This document shows, one piece after another, positions 1-8,371 of a stretch of DNA of 64,000 nt. The notes beneath the pieces were generated by a model. That model did no database searches. It saw only the letters and a program-made list of their open reading frames with translations, and had not been told where the DNA came from. How positions within the stretch are numbered: position 1 is the stretch's first letter; each line of letters starts with the position of its first letter. The stretch covers positions 9,599,406-9,663,405 of the forward strand of contig OZ005698.1 in assembly GCA_963930775.1 (NCBI GenBank). The letters are read 5' to 3'. This DNA comes from Cliona cf. orientalis. Taxonomy: Eukaryota > Porifera > Demospongiae > Clionaida > Clionaidae. Both the position numbers and the translations under genes were made by a program.

Positions 1-1925
1 ACATGACTGTATGCTGGTGGATGGGCTCCATTGTATCACGTTGATGTGTTGATGTGGATGGGAATCGTGCCGTGCGACTGGCGTGGTCCGCTGTGTTGCA
101 GTACTTGTGGAGAGGGAGACTAGAGAGACATTGATGTGGCGCATGTTTTACTCGTCCGTTGTCACGTTGAATAGCACGCCAGATTACCGTGGGTTGCCCA
201 ACACTCAGAGATGAGGGGGATCAAATTGTCACTTTCTCACCTCAATAATCGAATGAGGCGTTGGGTAGATGTCCTGTGCGTGACCTTTTCTTCTCACTGT
301 CTCCTCTTTCCTCGCCCAGTGCTGCTTGGAGACTGTTAACAAATACACGCTACATTGTAACATGATAGCTCTATGCTCAGTCAAGTATCTTATCGACAGA
401 TAGCTACAGTCCATGGTTTGTTGTGGTCAGGGGAGGGGGAAATGGCCTGTGCCCCTGTGTGAGATTAAAAAAAATTGGCGGGGGGGGGGGGGGGGTGGAG
501 GGAGGGGGTGGAGGGAGGGGGTGGCAAATCCAATGTGTATATATGTACATTGAAGATTTAAGAAATGCTGTCTGTCTTTATGCACACACCAACTTGTTCC
601 TTGACCAGGCTACTTTGCTCAGGAGGCTAAAGACGGAGTTGCTAGCTCTTCTACCAAACCTTAATCAAACTCTCCCACACACACACACAAGCTTTTTGAG
701 TTTCTCGATTGCACTTCCAGTCACGTCATACGTTTATAATATTATTATAGTTATGTATTCATAATAATTATTAGTGTCGTTTCAAGCTAGCTAACTCAGA
801 CCGTCACTCACTGCTGCTGGAGCACAACAGGTTATCTCTCTCTCTCTCTCTCTCTCTCCGTGTTTCATGTCATTCAGCTACTGTTCAATTGTTCTAACCA
901 AGTCACAAATAATTTTTACTTATTCCTATCATAATATTATCATGCTGCACTCTAGTAATATTGTTATCTTAAAGGTAGCACAATTCTGTAAATCAGTATT
1001 CACCTGCACTTTAATGATATTCATAGTTTCACTGGACACCCCCACCCCACCCCACCCGCCTGCTCAGCCCCCCTGCATCTTTCTTTCACAAAATTTTTGT
1101 ACATAGTACCTTCAAGCTAAAAACTATAACTAAGAACTTTTCACACTTCCTCACTCATTCTCACTTGCTCGATTGGACCATGTCGTCGTGTGCACACATC
1201 AGAAGAAAATCTCACAGTATTAATAATTATTATTATTGTGTTATATTATTATTATTGATCCTTCAAGTTGTTGGACATTAATATTATTTTATCAGTCTTT
1301 TATATTAATGAAATACAGTGATGCAGTTGATAAAAGTAGCTGAAAACGCCCTCGCCCTCTCTCTCTGCTTGTCCATAATATTATATTTTTCAGATGGGCC
1401 AGCGATACCTAATAATCTTATTATGATGTTGACGCGGTTGATTATGTTTACTGAGCTGACCACGGGCACCACCAACACAGGTGGCCGTGGTCAATTAGAG
1501 GATCAGGGTTAAATTAAATATTGCATTATTTGCCACCAAGTAGCGTCTAGAGAAGGGACAAATTCAATTACCAGAGCGTCCTGATTATTTTTGGTGAGAA
1601 TTAGAAATTTTATTTATTATTACATAACAAGTACCATGAATTGTGTAACTTCTGCTATGTACATGATGGGAGGGATGTTATAAATCAGTATTGACTATAA
1701 TAATGATATAATAATATAATAGATTTGGACAATCACAAAATGATCTGTTGCACAGAGCAATAAATTTGGCATGTATTTGCATTAAATTGCTGGATGGAGA
1801 TAATATAACAATAATAAATCACAGTATAAAAGTTTTTTTGATTAATTGGGCCGAATAAGGCTTGAAGGCCAAAAAAATAATAATAATATAACAGAGAGAG
1901 TTGGCTAGGTTATAGTCCTGAAGAC
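1..1925. other. Gene-poor left flank with microsatellites
   Basis: I see no supportable gene here. The stretch holds a long G run near 479-496 followed by GGA-rich repeats, a CT microsatellite near 834-859, a C-rich run near 1037-1070, and several ATT/ATA-rich blocks. Open frames on both strands are short, biased in composition and lack splice or domain support. The part nearest 1925 is presumably the 3' UTR and terminator region of the TGF-beta gene, which reads leftward. Confidence 0.6.
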
Positions 1926-4219
1926 TTATGCACACTTGCATTTGGTGACGGTGACTTGCTCTAAATGCTCGATAACTGTCACATAGCGGCCTAGTTTGTG
2001 CTTGTACTTATGCATGAGCACATCCAGCGATTTATACTCACTGCCAGAGCAGCAGGGCTCTATCGAAGACGCTGGACTGTTCTTCAGCTTCCTCAAGAAC
2101 TGGAAACGTGTCGATGTCATCACATCTTCGCCGGACAGCTCGGGACAGTAGCCTTCGCAAAAATTTGCTTCAAACGACACAGGCTGTGTGATGAAGTCCA
2201 TGCCCAAGTCTCTCTTGAAGTTCAAGACGAGTGGCTTGAGGCAGCAGATCGTATCGTTAGCCTTGCAGAACTTTGCAGCTGGTTGTTGGGCCTGTCGTCT
2301 TCGCCTTCTTGCGTTCTCCCGTACTTCCAGGGGATTTTTCGACAGAATCATCACTTTTGGTTCATTTCCAGCTTGTTGGCTGAAGCTAAGGACGGCTGGG
2401 GTGGTCCCCTTACTGCCCCTGCTGGCACAGTCTGGAGAGCTAAAGCAAGTCACTACCACCTCGAGAGTGACGTTACCTTGTACACGTTTGGCAAGCCACA
2501 GCTTGACTGCTGAAGCGACGTCAAACACCTTTGGTCCAGAATCGTACACATTCAGATATTTTCCCTCCACGACATGTCTCTCGCCTGCTGGAAGAATTGT
2601 GCGTATTTCTACAAACTGCTCGTCATCACGGACGTCGATATCCGGTCCAGTGATGGTGTGGTCCTGGAAAAGGAGCAGGTCAGCTTGAGTCACCTCCGAT
2701 AGCTCCCTGGGCAGGCTGAAATTCCTCAGATTGATGCGATACGATGCTAAAACTCTGCTTTGGCCGAGGACTGATCTTCCCCCATCACCTCCTCCTCCTG
2801 TTGTCGTTGGTGGCTCTTGAGTCGTTGGAGGCTCTGCCAATTCGGCATGTCTCTTAGTCACCAACATTGAATCTGTTTTGTTGATGTGGGAGAAAATTGC
2901 AAGCATCTTAAGCAGGCTGTTCTACAACAGAATTCTTCTCCCAAAAAGGCAGTGACAAAGTGAACCACTTGGTCTGTGCTACCCATACATGTGCCAGCAC
3001 TTTGCACAGGTGCAGCGCACACAGCCAATGTTATTTTATAGTAGAGGCCATGCAACAGACAATGGCAAAATGTGACCTAGAACCTGGACCTTCTTTATGT
3101 AATGTTGTGTGAGGCAGGGATGCCACCTGCATGCACTGGAGGGCTACTAGGATTTCCTCTTATTGCAGCTTTAGGATTCTATCAGATTAGCACCTAGTCA
3201 GTGAAATTAATTTTATTGAAGTGGGAGGTCGTGGAGTTTTATATCAGTGAAGCGGGTGCAGCCTCATGCAGTGGTAGCATTTCTATGGACAACTAATGCA
3301 GTTAATTCCGCTACACCAAGCAATGGTTTCCATGAAAAGTTTACTGAATATCCTTTAAGTGGGTGGATTGCATTAGGTGAAGCCACAGCGCTTCTTAGAC
3401 TGGAAGTCATAGGAACATAGTAGCTGTCACTCACAACCACACAATGACAATGACAGCATGCACTGGTACAGCAGCTACCGAGCACCTGAGTCAGGATCAG
3501 GATCTAAGTGCTTTGCCAATATTTAATATCTCCATGTAAGTAATATTAAGTGACCATTAATTTGCATTAAAAATGCTAAAAGACTTTTGAATCAGTTGGC
3601 ACTCAGCCGTTGTACATTAGGTGCCCTGCCCTATTTCTGGTACACAAAAATGACACTAGAGATTGCATAATTACCAGATTAGCTGCAATTATGCAAAAAG
3701 GAGCGAGGGCCAGGCGCGTGTGCACAAGGTTTTGTGGTAAATTTTTTTTGGAATGCTAAATTACGCAGCATAAATTATTATGCAGCACTGGACACAAAGT
3801 ATTATTTATGCAAATCAGTAAATGATTTATTATCAACAGCTGTTGCATGGCTTACCGTCTAGATGCATGGATCCATCGAAGAACGATACGGGTTTGGCGT
3901 AGAAATCCTCCGATAAGCATTTCTTTTCGCGATTTTCTTCGATGGTTTTGGATGCGTTGACCAGGTGGAGGAATTCATTGACCTCTTGAGTGGTCGGTGG
4001 AGCGACGGTCGCGTTCTCTGGCACCGAGTCCTGCTCCTCCTGCGTTATCCCTAGCTGTGCATACAAGTTGAGCTTCACCGACTCGATTCTTCTCTTGATC
4101 AGCTCGGCCTCGGATAGCGATCCACAAGATTGCGCGGCATTGGGGCCAAATTGCCAGGAAACTAGCACCAACAGCTGCAGCAGCGCAGCTCCCCACAGCA
4201 GATCGATAGACATGCTCAT
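1926..4219 (-). CDS. TGF-beta superfamily ligand, TGF-beta/activin type, two exons
   Basis: This is a secreted dimeric growth-factor precursor. Exons are complement(3856..4219) and complement(1926..2872), joined in phase 1 (GAC G|gtaagc to acag|AT TCA), giving 436 aa. Exon 1 encodes a signal peptide (hydrophobic run LLWGAALLQLLVLVSW) and the start of a latency-type prodomain, SCGSLSEAELIKRRIESVK, which resembles the straitjacket helix of vertebrate TGF-beta precursors. Exon 2 has the prodomain arm motif FDVASAVKLWLAK, a CFSSPDC cysteine pair placed like the cysteines that link two prodomains, and a furin site ARRRRRQ. The mature domain of about 122 aa has nine cysteines (C-x6-CC, NFCEGYC, CC, CKCA), the TGF-beta/activin pattern rather than the seven of BMPs. 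No RGD is visible in the prodomain. The gene shares a 331-bp upstream region with UXT copy A. Assignment to the superfamily is firm; orthology to TGF-beta in the strict sense is inference. Confidence 0.93.
2873..3855 (-). other. Single intron of the TGF-beta gene
   Basis: The intron has a strong donor (gtaagc at 3855) and an acceptor after ttttctcccacatcaacaaaacag at 2873. I found no gene or clear repeat inside. The breakpoint of the tandem duplication lies in its first 30 bp (about 3829). Confidence 0.75.
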
Positions 4220-4550
4220 CGGTGCTTCTCTCTTGTACTATTAAATGTTTTATGGAAGTATGAAAGCGAACGGAATGTTTTTAGCCTCGTACCCAGGCCC
4301 GGAAGGAGGGCCTGGCGCATGCGCCAACTATCGGCCTGGGTACAAGGCTAGGAATGTTTTATAACACTGCGCTTGATTGCATAATTTGGTCAGCTTCCGA
4401 TTAGTGTTGGGGAAGCTTGTGCAAACAGATAGATTCCAGCGTGTCTTTGCTATGGAGAGCTGCTGGGTCGGAGCAAGATCTGCAGTGGTAGATAAATTTT
4501 GTAACCTACTACGCATGCGTAATCCATGCGGAGGGGCGTGGTTTAAAAGC
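4220..4550. promoter_or_regulatory. Bidirectional promoter between TGF-beta exon 1 and UXT, copy A
   Basis: 331 bp separate the two divergent start codons. At 4282-4350 there is an imperfect inverted repeat (TAGCCTcGTACCCAGGCC ... GGCCTGGGTACaAGGCTA) whose loop contains GGCGCATGCGCC (4314-4325), an NRF1-type palindrome. A second palindrome, TACGCATGCGTA, lies at 4510-4521 just before the UXT start. Promoter function is inferred from position and motifs. Confidence 0.55.
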
Positions 4551-5099
4551 ATGGCAGAGAACATCTCTTCCAAGGTCGTTGAATACGAACGGTTCCTGAA
4601 TGAACGTCTTCGCGCTGATTTAAGAAGCGTGTTAGAGAGAAGAGATGCCGTCTACAACGACAAAGCTGAGTACACGCAGCTCAAGGCCACAATCCAGCAC
4701 CTAATTAATGAGCAGGGTTCTCCCCAGAAGAAAGAATCCTTGAAGACAATGGTTGATCTTGGTTGCAATTTCTATGCCAAAGCCGGTGTGCAGGATTATT
4801 CACGAATAATAGTCGCGATAGGGTTGGGCTTCTACCTTGAAATGCAGCTGGATGAAGCAGTGACGTTCATTGACAAGAAAGTAGCCGTTTTGACCAAAGA
4901 AGCTGAACAGTTATCAGAGCAGGCCTCGCAGATCAATGCAAGAATCAAGATGGTATTGGAAGCGCTTCATGAACTGCAGTTCAGACCAGACTCGGGATCC
5001 GAACAAGTTCACCTCCTAGGCCAGTCTGGTGACTTGACGACCATTACCAATCACCCATGCACCTTCCACCCCTTATCATCATTCATAATAATATTATAA
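4551..5099 (+). CDS. UXT: UXT prefoldin-like protein, copy A with altered C-terminus
   Basis: This is a prefoldin alpha-like subunit, known in other animals as part of the URI/R2TP prefoldin-like complex and as a transcription cofactor. It is a single exon. The start at 4551 is chosen because MAENISSKVVEYERFL aligns with the family N-terminus; an upstream in-frame ATG at 4377 lies in the promoter. Family hallmarks are LRSVLERRDAVY, MVDLGCNFYAKA and VAIGLGFYLEM, flanked by two coiled-coil helices. Compared with copy B (6670-7152) one C is missing near 5009, so the tail after SGSEQV reads in another frame and runs to 182 aa, against 160 aa in copy B and about 157 in vertebrates. The core fold is intact, so it may still work. 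It lies inside the tandem duplication. Confidence 0.88.
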   Translation: MAENISSKVVEYERFLNERLRADLRSVLERRDAVYNDKAEYTQLKATIQHLINEQGSPQKKESLKTMVDLGCNFYAKAGVQDYSRIIVAIGLGFYLEMQLDEAVTFIDKKVAVLTKEAEQLSEQASQINARIKMVLEALHELQFRPDSGSEQVHLLGQSGDLTTITNHPCTFHPLSSFIIIL

Positions 5100-5132
5100 T
5101 ACACGGTTCTGCACTATATCATCATCTTCCAT

Positions 5133-5725
5133 CAATATTACATAGTCTCGTGACCCAGCCCCCTAAACGCACGCGAAAAGGGGTCTGGTAACATTGTGTA
5201 CAACGAGTTGTCGCAGCGGAATGCAATAATTGCGTACTTGCGGTTTCGCATTTTAAATTCGAAAACTATTCTACTTTTTGCTGGCCAAAACGACCTGTTT
5301 TACGATCGCTATCGTTTCTATGATAGTTTCGTTGCCTCTATCACTCACCATTTCGAAGTAAATCTTCAGAGTTCGAGCGGTCTCTCGTTTGAATTTGAAA
5401 CTACAGTCAGCTTTTTGCGTCCAGGACTGTTCTATTTTTGCTTGCCATCAGTCCTTCGGATCGTTTTGTCGTCTTTGCCGCACACACTTCTCGAGTAGAT
5501 CAGTAGATCTTCAGTGCTGGTAGCTAGAGCACGAGCTCAAGATAAAAAAGACGCATATGTTTATAATACGTGAATATAATAATTATAGCGATTTGATTGC
5601 AAATGGAGCGATCTGATTGGTCGCGCCACATTCCAAAGTTTGGGACAACTCGCTGTGCACAATGTTGCCAGACCCCTTTTTCGCGTGCGTTTAAGGGGGC
5701 TGGGCTACGAGACTACAATATTACA
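5133..5725. mobile_element. Non-autonomous Mutator-like inverted-repeat element with 10-bp target duplication
   Basis: The element spans 5143-5715 (573 bp) and is flanked by the direct repeat CAATATTACA at 5133-5142 and 5716-5725. Its ends are long inverted repeats: TAGTCTCGTGACCCAGCCCC at the left and GGGCTGGGCTACGAGACTA at the right. The similarity continues inward through ACGCACGCGAAAAGGGGTCTGG and the GTACAACGAGTTGTC / GACAACTCGCTGTGCAC region, about 70 bp in all. The duplicate unit carries the uninterrupted empty site once at about 7256-7265. A 10-bp duplication with long terminal repeats suggests a Mutator-like origin. The one sizeable frame inside (5196-5498) has no recognisable domain, so the element looks non-autonomous. 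Confidence 0.85.
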
Positions 5726-5946
5726 TTGTTACTATATTATAGCTCAATAGAATACACAGTGTTACAACCTTGACAGTAGCTCACACATAAGAGTGACAAC
5801 AGAAATAACATTGTACAACAAAATGTATGACATTGTCGTACTTTCAAAATAGAGTTTACTGACACGCACACGTTCTTTAATAATAATAGTTTTGTTCTAT
5901 GCTTCAAAGTTGGCCTTTGTTGCCTGAATGATGCCTACAATCACTT
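5726..5946 (-). pseudogene. Truncated 3' end of V-ATPase proteolipid gene at the duplication junction
   Basis: This stretch is nearly identical to 7266-7486, which holds the 3' UTR and last codons of the intact V-ATPase c'' gene. Here only the final codons (about 5899-5946, ending KANFEA) and the 3' UTR are present. Upstream coding sequence is replaced abruptly by TGF-beta intron 1 sequence at about 5947. It is a dead gene end that marks the junction between tandem units. Confidence 0.9.
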
Positions 5947-5974
5947 TATTATCAACAGCTGTTGCATGGCTTAC

Positions 5975-6338
5975 CGTCTAGATGCATGGATCCATCGAAG
6001 AACGATACGGGTTTGGCGTAGAAATCCTCCGATAAGCATTTCTTTTCGCGATTTTCTTCGATGGTTTTGGATGCGTTGACCAGGTGGAGGAATTCATTGA
6101 CCTCTTGAGTGGTCGGTGGAGCGACGGTCGCGTTCTCTGGCACCGAGTCCTGCTCCTCCTGCGTTATCCCTAGCTGTGCATACAAGTTGAGCTTCACCGA
6201 CTCGATTCTTCTCTTGATCAGCTCGGCCTCGGATAGCGATCCATAAGATTGCGCGGCATTGGGGCCAAATTGCCAGGAAACTAGCACCAACAGCTGCAGC
6301 AGCGCAGCTCCCCACAGCAGATCGATAGACATGCTCAT
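5975..6338 (-). CDS. Duplicated TGF-beta first exon (orphan or alternative first exon)
   Basis: This is a near-identical copy of TGF-beta exon 1 (3856-4219), with the same signal peptide, prodomain helix, donor (gtaagc) and splice phase. The notable coding change is Cys to Tyr: SYGSLSEAELIKRR here against SCGSLSEAELIKRR in the other copy. In vertebrate TGF-beta1 the cysteine just before this helix is the one that bonds the latent complex to LTBP or GARP, so the change removes the equivalent residue if the alignment holds. No second exon follows directly. The exon could be non-functional, or it could splice in frame to the sole exon 2 at 2872, making a longer transcript that skips copy A. Sequence alone cannot decide. 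Confidence 0.75.
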
Positions 6339-6669
6339 CGGTGCTTCTCTCTTGTACTATTAAATGTTTTATGGAAGTATGAAAGCGAACGGAATGTTTT
6401 TAGCCTCGTACCCAGGCCCGGAAGGAGGGCCTGGCGCATGCGCCAACTACCGGCCGGGGTACAAGGCTAGGAATGTTTTATAACACTGCGCTTGATTGCA
6501 TAATTTGGTCAGCTTCCGATTAGTGTTGGGGAAGCTTGTGCAAACAGATAGATTCCAGCGTGTCTTTGCTATGGAGAGCTGCTGGGTCGGAGCAAGATCT
6601 GCAGTGGTAGATAAAATTTGTAACCTACTGCGCATGCGTAATCCATGCGGAGGGGCGTGGTTTAAAAGC
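6339..6669. promoter_or_regulatory. Bidirectional promoter, copy B
   Basis: This is the duplicate of 4220-4550, between the orphan TGF-beta exon and UXT copy B. The GGCGCATGCGCC palindrome is kept at 6433-6444. The surrounding inverted repeat has decayed slightly (CGGCCGGGGTAC against CGGCCTGGGTAC). The palindrome near the UXT start reads TGCGCATGCGTA here. Confidence 0.5.
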
Positions 6670-7152
6670 ATGGCAGAGAACATCTCTTCCAAGGTCGTTG
6701 AATACGAACGGTTCCTGAATGAACGTCTTCGCGCTGATTTAAGAAGCGTGTTAGAGAGAAGAGATGCCGTCTACAACGACAAAGCTGAGTACACGCAGCT
6801 CAAGGCCACAATCCAGCACCTAATTAATGAGCAGAGTTCTCCCCAGAAGAAGGAATCCTTGAAGACAATGGTTGATCTTGGTTGCAATTTCTATGCCAAA
6901 GCCCGTGTGCAGGATTATTCACGAATAATAGTCGCGATAGGGTTGGGCTTCTACCTTGAAATGCAGCTGGATGAAGCAGTGACGTTCATTGACAAGAAAG
7001 TAGCCGTTTTGACCAAAGAAGCTGAACAGTTATCAGAGCAGGCCTCGCAGATCAATGCAAGAATCAAGATGGTATTGGGAGCACTTCATGAACTGCAGTT
7101 CAGACCAGACTCGGGATCCGAACAAGTTCCACCTCCTAGGTCAGTCTGGTGA
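6670..7152 (+). CDS. UXT: UXT prefoldin-like protein, copy B, normal length
   Basis: This is the second copy of the prefoldin alpha-like UXT gene, 160 aa, close to the family length. The start MAENISSKVVEYERFL was chosen as in copy A. The same hallmark segments are present (MVDLGCNFYAKA, VAIGLGFYLEM, FIDKKVAVL). Differences from copy A are few: Gly to Ser in the NEQ.SPQ loop, Gly to Arg after YAKA, Glu to Gly near the second helix, and an extra C near 7128 that gives a short tail ending RSVW. This copy is the better candidate for the functional gene. It is convergent with the V-ATPase c'' gene. Confidence 0.9.
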   Translation: MAENISSKVVEYERFLNERLRADLRSVLERRDAVYNDKAEYTQLKATIQHLINEQSSPQKKESLKTMVDLGCNFYAKARVQDYSRIIVAIGLGFYLEMQLDEAVTFIDKKVAVLTKEAEQLSEQASQINARIKMVLGALHELQFRPDSGSEQVPPPRSVW

Positions 7153-7433
7153 CTTGACGACCATTACCAATCACCCATGCACCTTCCACCCCTTATCATC
7201 ATTCATAATAATAATATTATAATACACGGTTCTGCACTATATCATCATCTTCCATCAATATTACATTGTTACTATATAGCTCAATAGAATACACAGTGTT
7301 ACAACCTTGACAGTAGCTCACACATAAGAGTGACAACAGAAATAACATTGTACAACAAAATGTATGACATTGTCGTACTTTCAAAATAGAGTTTACTGAC
7401 ACGCACACGTTCTTTAATAATAATAGTTTTGTT

Positions 7434-8063
7434 CTATGCTTCAAAGTTGGCCTTTGTTGCCTGAATGATGCCTACAATCACTCCAAACAGTCCTATGGCA
7501 CTGGCAAAGATCTCTATGATCAGGATCTTGACGAAAAGTGACGAATTTTGAGCATCAGCGAGCGCCGCTCCACTCCCCACTAGACCGACAGAGAGACCGC
7601 ACGCGATATTCGTGAAACCAACCGTTAGTCCAGCACCAAAGAGCGATGCCCCAGAGAAGACAGCTGAAGCACTGTACGCACCCGTACTGGAATCTATCAA
7701 ATTTCCTGGCTCAATGTACTTGATCTTTTGAACCATAATAATGGCCAAGATGATTCCATAGATGGCGACGGCTTCGCAGAAAATAATCGAGATGAGGTTA
7801 CGCGTCTTTATCCTAGGAGCCTTGACTCCTGCGCCCAGGATGCTGCTACCGGTCAGAAAGATCCCCCAGGCCGCTCCAACGATGGAGAGAGAGACGGCCA
7901 GGCCAGTGCCAACAGCAGACCACATATACGGGGAGCTGATGGAGAGAAATCCACCAACATCGAAGCGACTGCCGAGCCCAGTAAGGTTGTGGTAGAGACC
8001 CACGGCCACCAACGTGGCTATCACAAGGTAGTAGAATATCTGGTGATGTATTCCGCACAGCAT
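7434..8063 (-). CDS. ATP6V0B: V-type proton ATPase 21 kDa proteolipid subunit c''
   Basis: This is a membrane subunit of the V0 rotor ring that carries protons across endomembranes. It has 209 aa in one coding exon. The protein is almost entirely hydrophobic helices, with hallmark segments [34 protein letters not shown] (the Glu being the proton carrier) and [22 protein letters not shown] at 8063 directly follows a splice acceptor (tttttcttag), and a good donor (gtaagt) at about 8133 suggests an upstream untranslated exon. Length and motifs match animal c''. The last 17 or so codons plus 3' UTR were copied into 5726-5946 by the tandem duplication. Confidence 0.95.
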   Translation of the reverse strand: MLCGIHHQIFYYLVIATLVAVGLYHNLTGLGSRFDVGGFLSISSPYMWSAVGTGLAVSLSIVGAAWGIFLTGSSILGAGVKAPRIKTRNLISIIFCEAVAIYGIILAIIMVQKIKYIEPGNLIDSSTGAYSASAVFSGASLFGAGLTVGFTNIACGLSVGLVGSGAALADAQNSSLFVKILIIEIFASAIGLFGVIVGIIQATKANFEA

Positions 8064-8371
8064 CTAAGAAAAACGAACAAAATCGAAGATATCACTCGAA
8101 ACGATGTTAGATTGCTTTTTAGGACTACTTACCGTTCTATACAGATGCCTCTGCCTGACGCAACACACTGAAAGGTGTTTCTGAGCTGATCTGGGCTTGC
8201 ACTTTGTGCTCGTCTTGATGATGAAATAGTCACATGATAGTTGCGGACATTATCACATGATCCGTCGGCGCAGTGAGCGCATTGCGCAATTTTGGCGCTG
8301 AGGGCACGCCCCATACCGTACCGATATCATCACTACAAGGAGACGTGCTAAGCTTTGGACGATCGGCCATA
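8064..8371. promoter_or_regulatory. Divergent promoter region of ATP6V0B and PPM1
   Basis: 308 bp lie between divergent start codons and include a probable 5' UTR exon of ATP6V0B ending near 8134 on the minus strand. Promoter activity is inferred from arrangement only. Confidence 0.45.

Noticed and set aside
423-764. 113-codon frame rich in glycine near the left edge
   Set aside because: It is driven by a G homopolymer and GGA repeats, with no splice or domain support.
1998-2688. Long plus-strand open frames across TGF-beta exon 2
   Set aside because: They lie antisense to a conserved coding exon, have no domain, and mirror its codon structure.
5196-5498. 100-codon frame inside the 573-bp element
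   Set aside because: No recognisable transposase or other domain; the element is too short to be autonomous.
3829-7486. Treating the two UXT/TGF-beta units as a simple assembly duplicate
   Set aside because: The units differ by a transposon insertion with target duplication, coding substitutions and an indel, so they are at least distinct molecules. Tandem order versus allelic misassembly still needs long reads.
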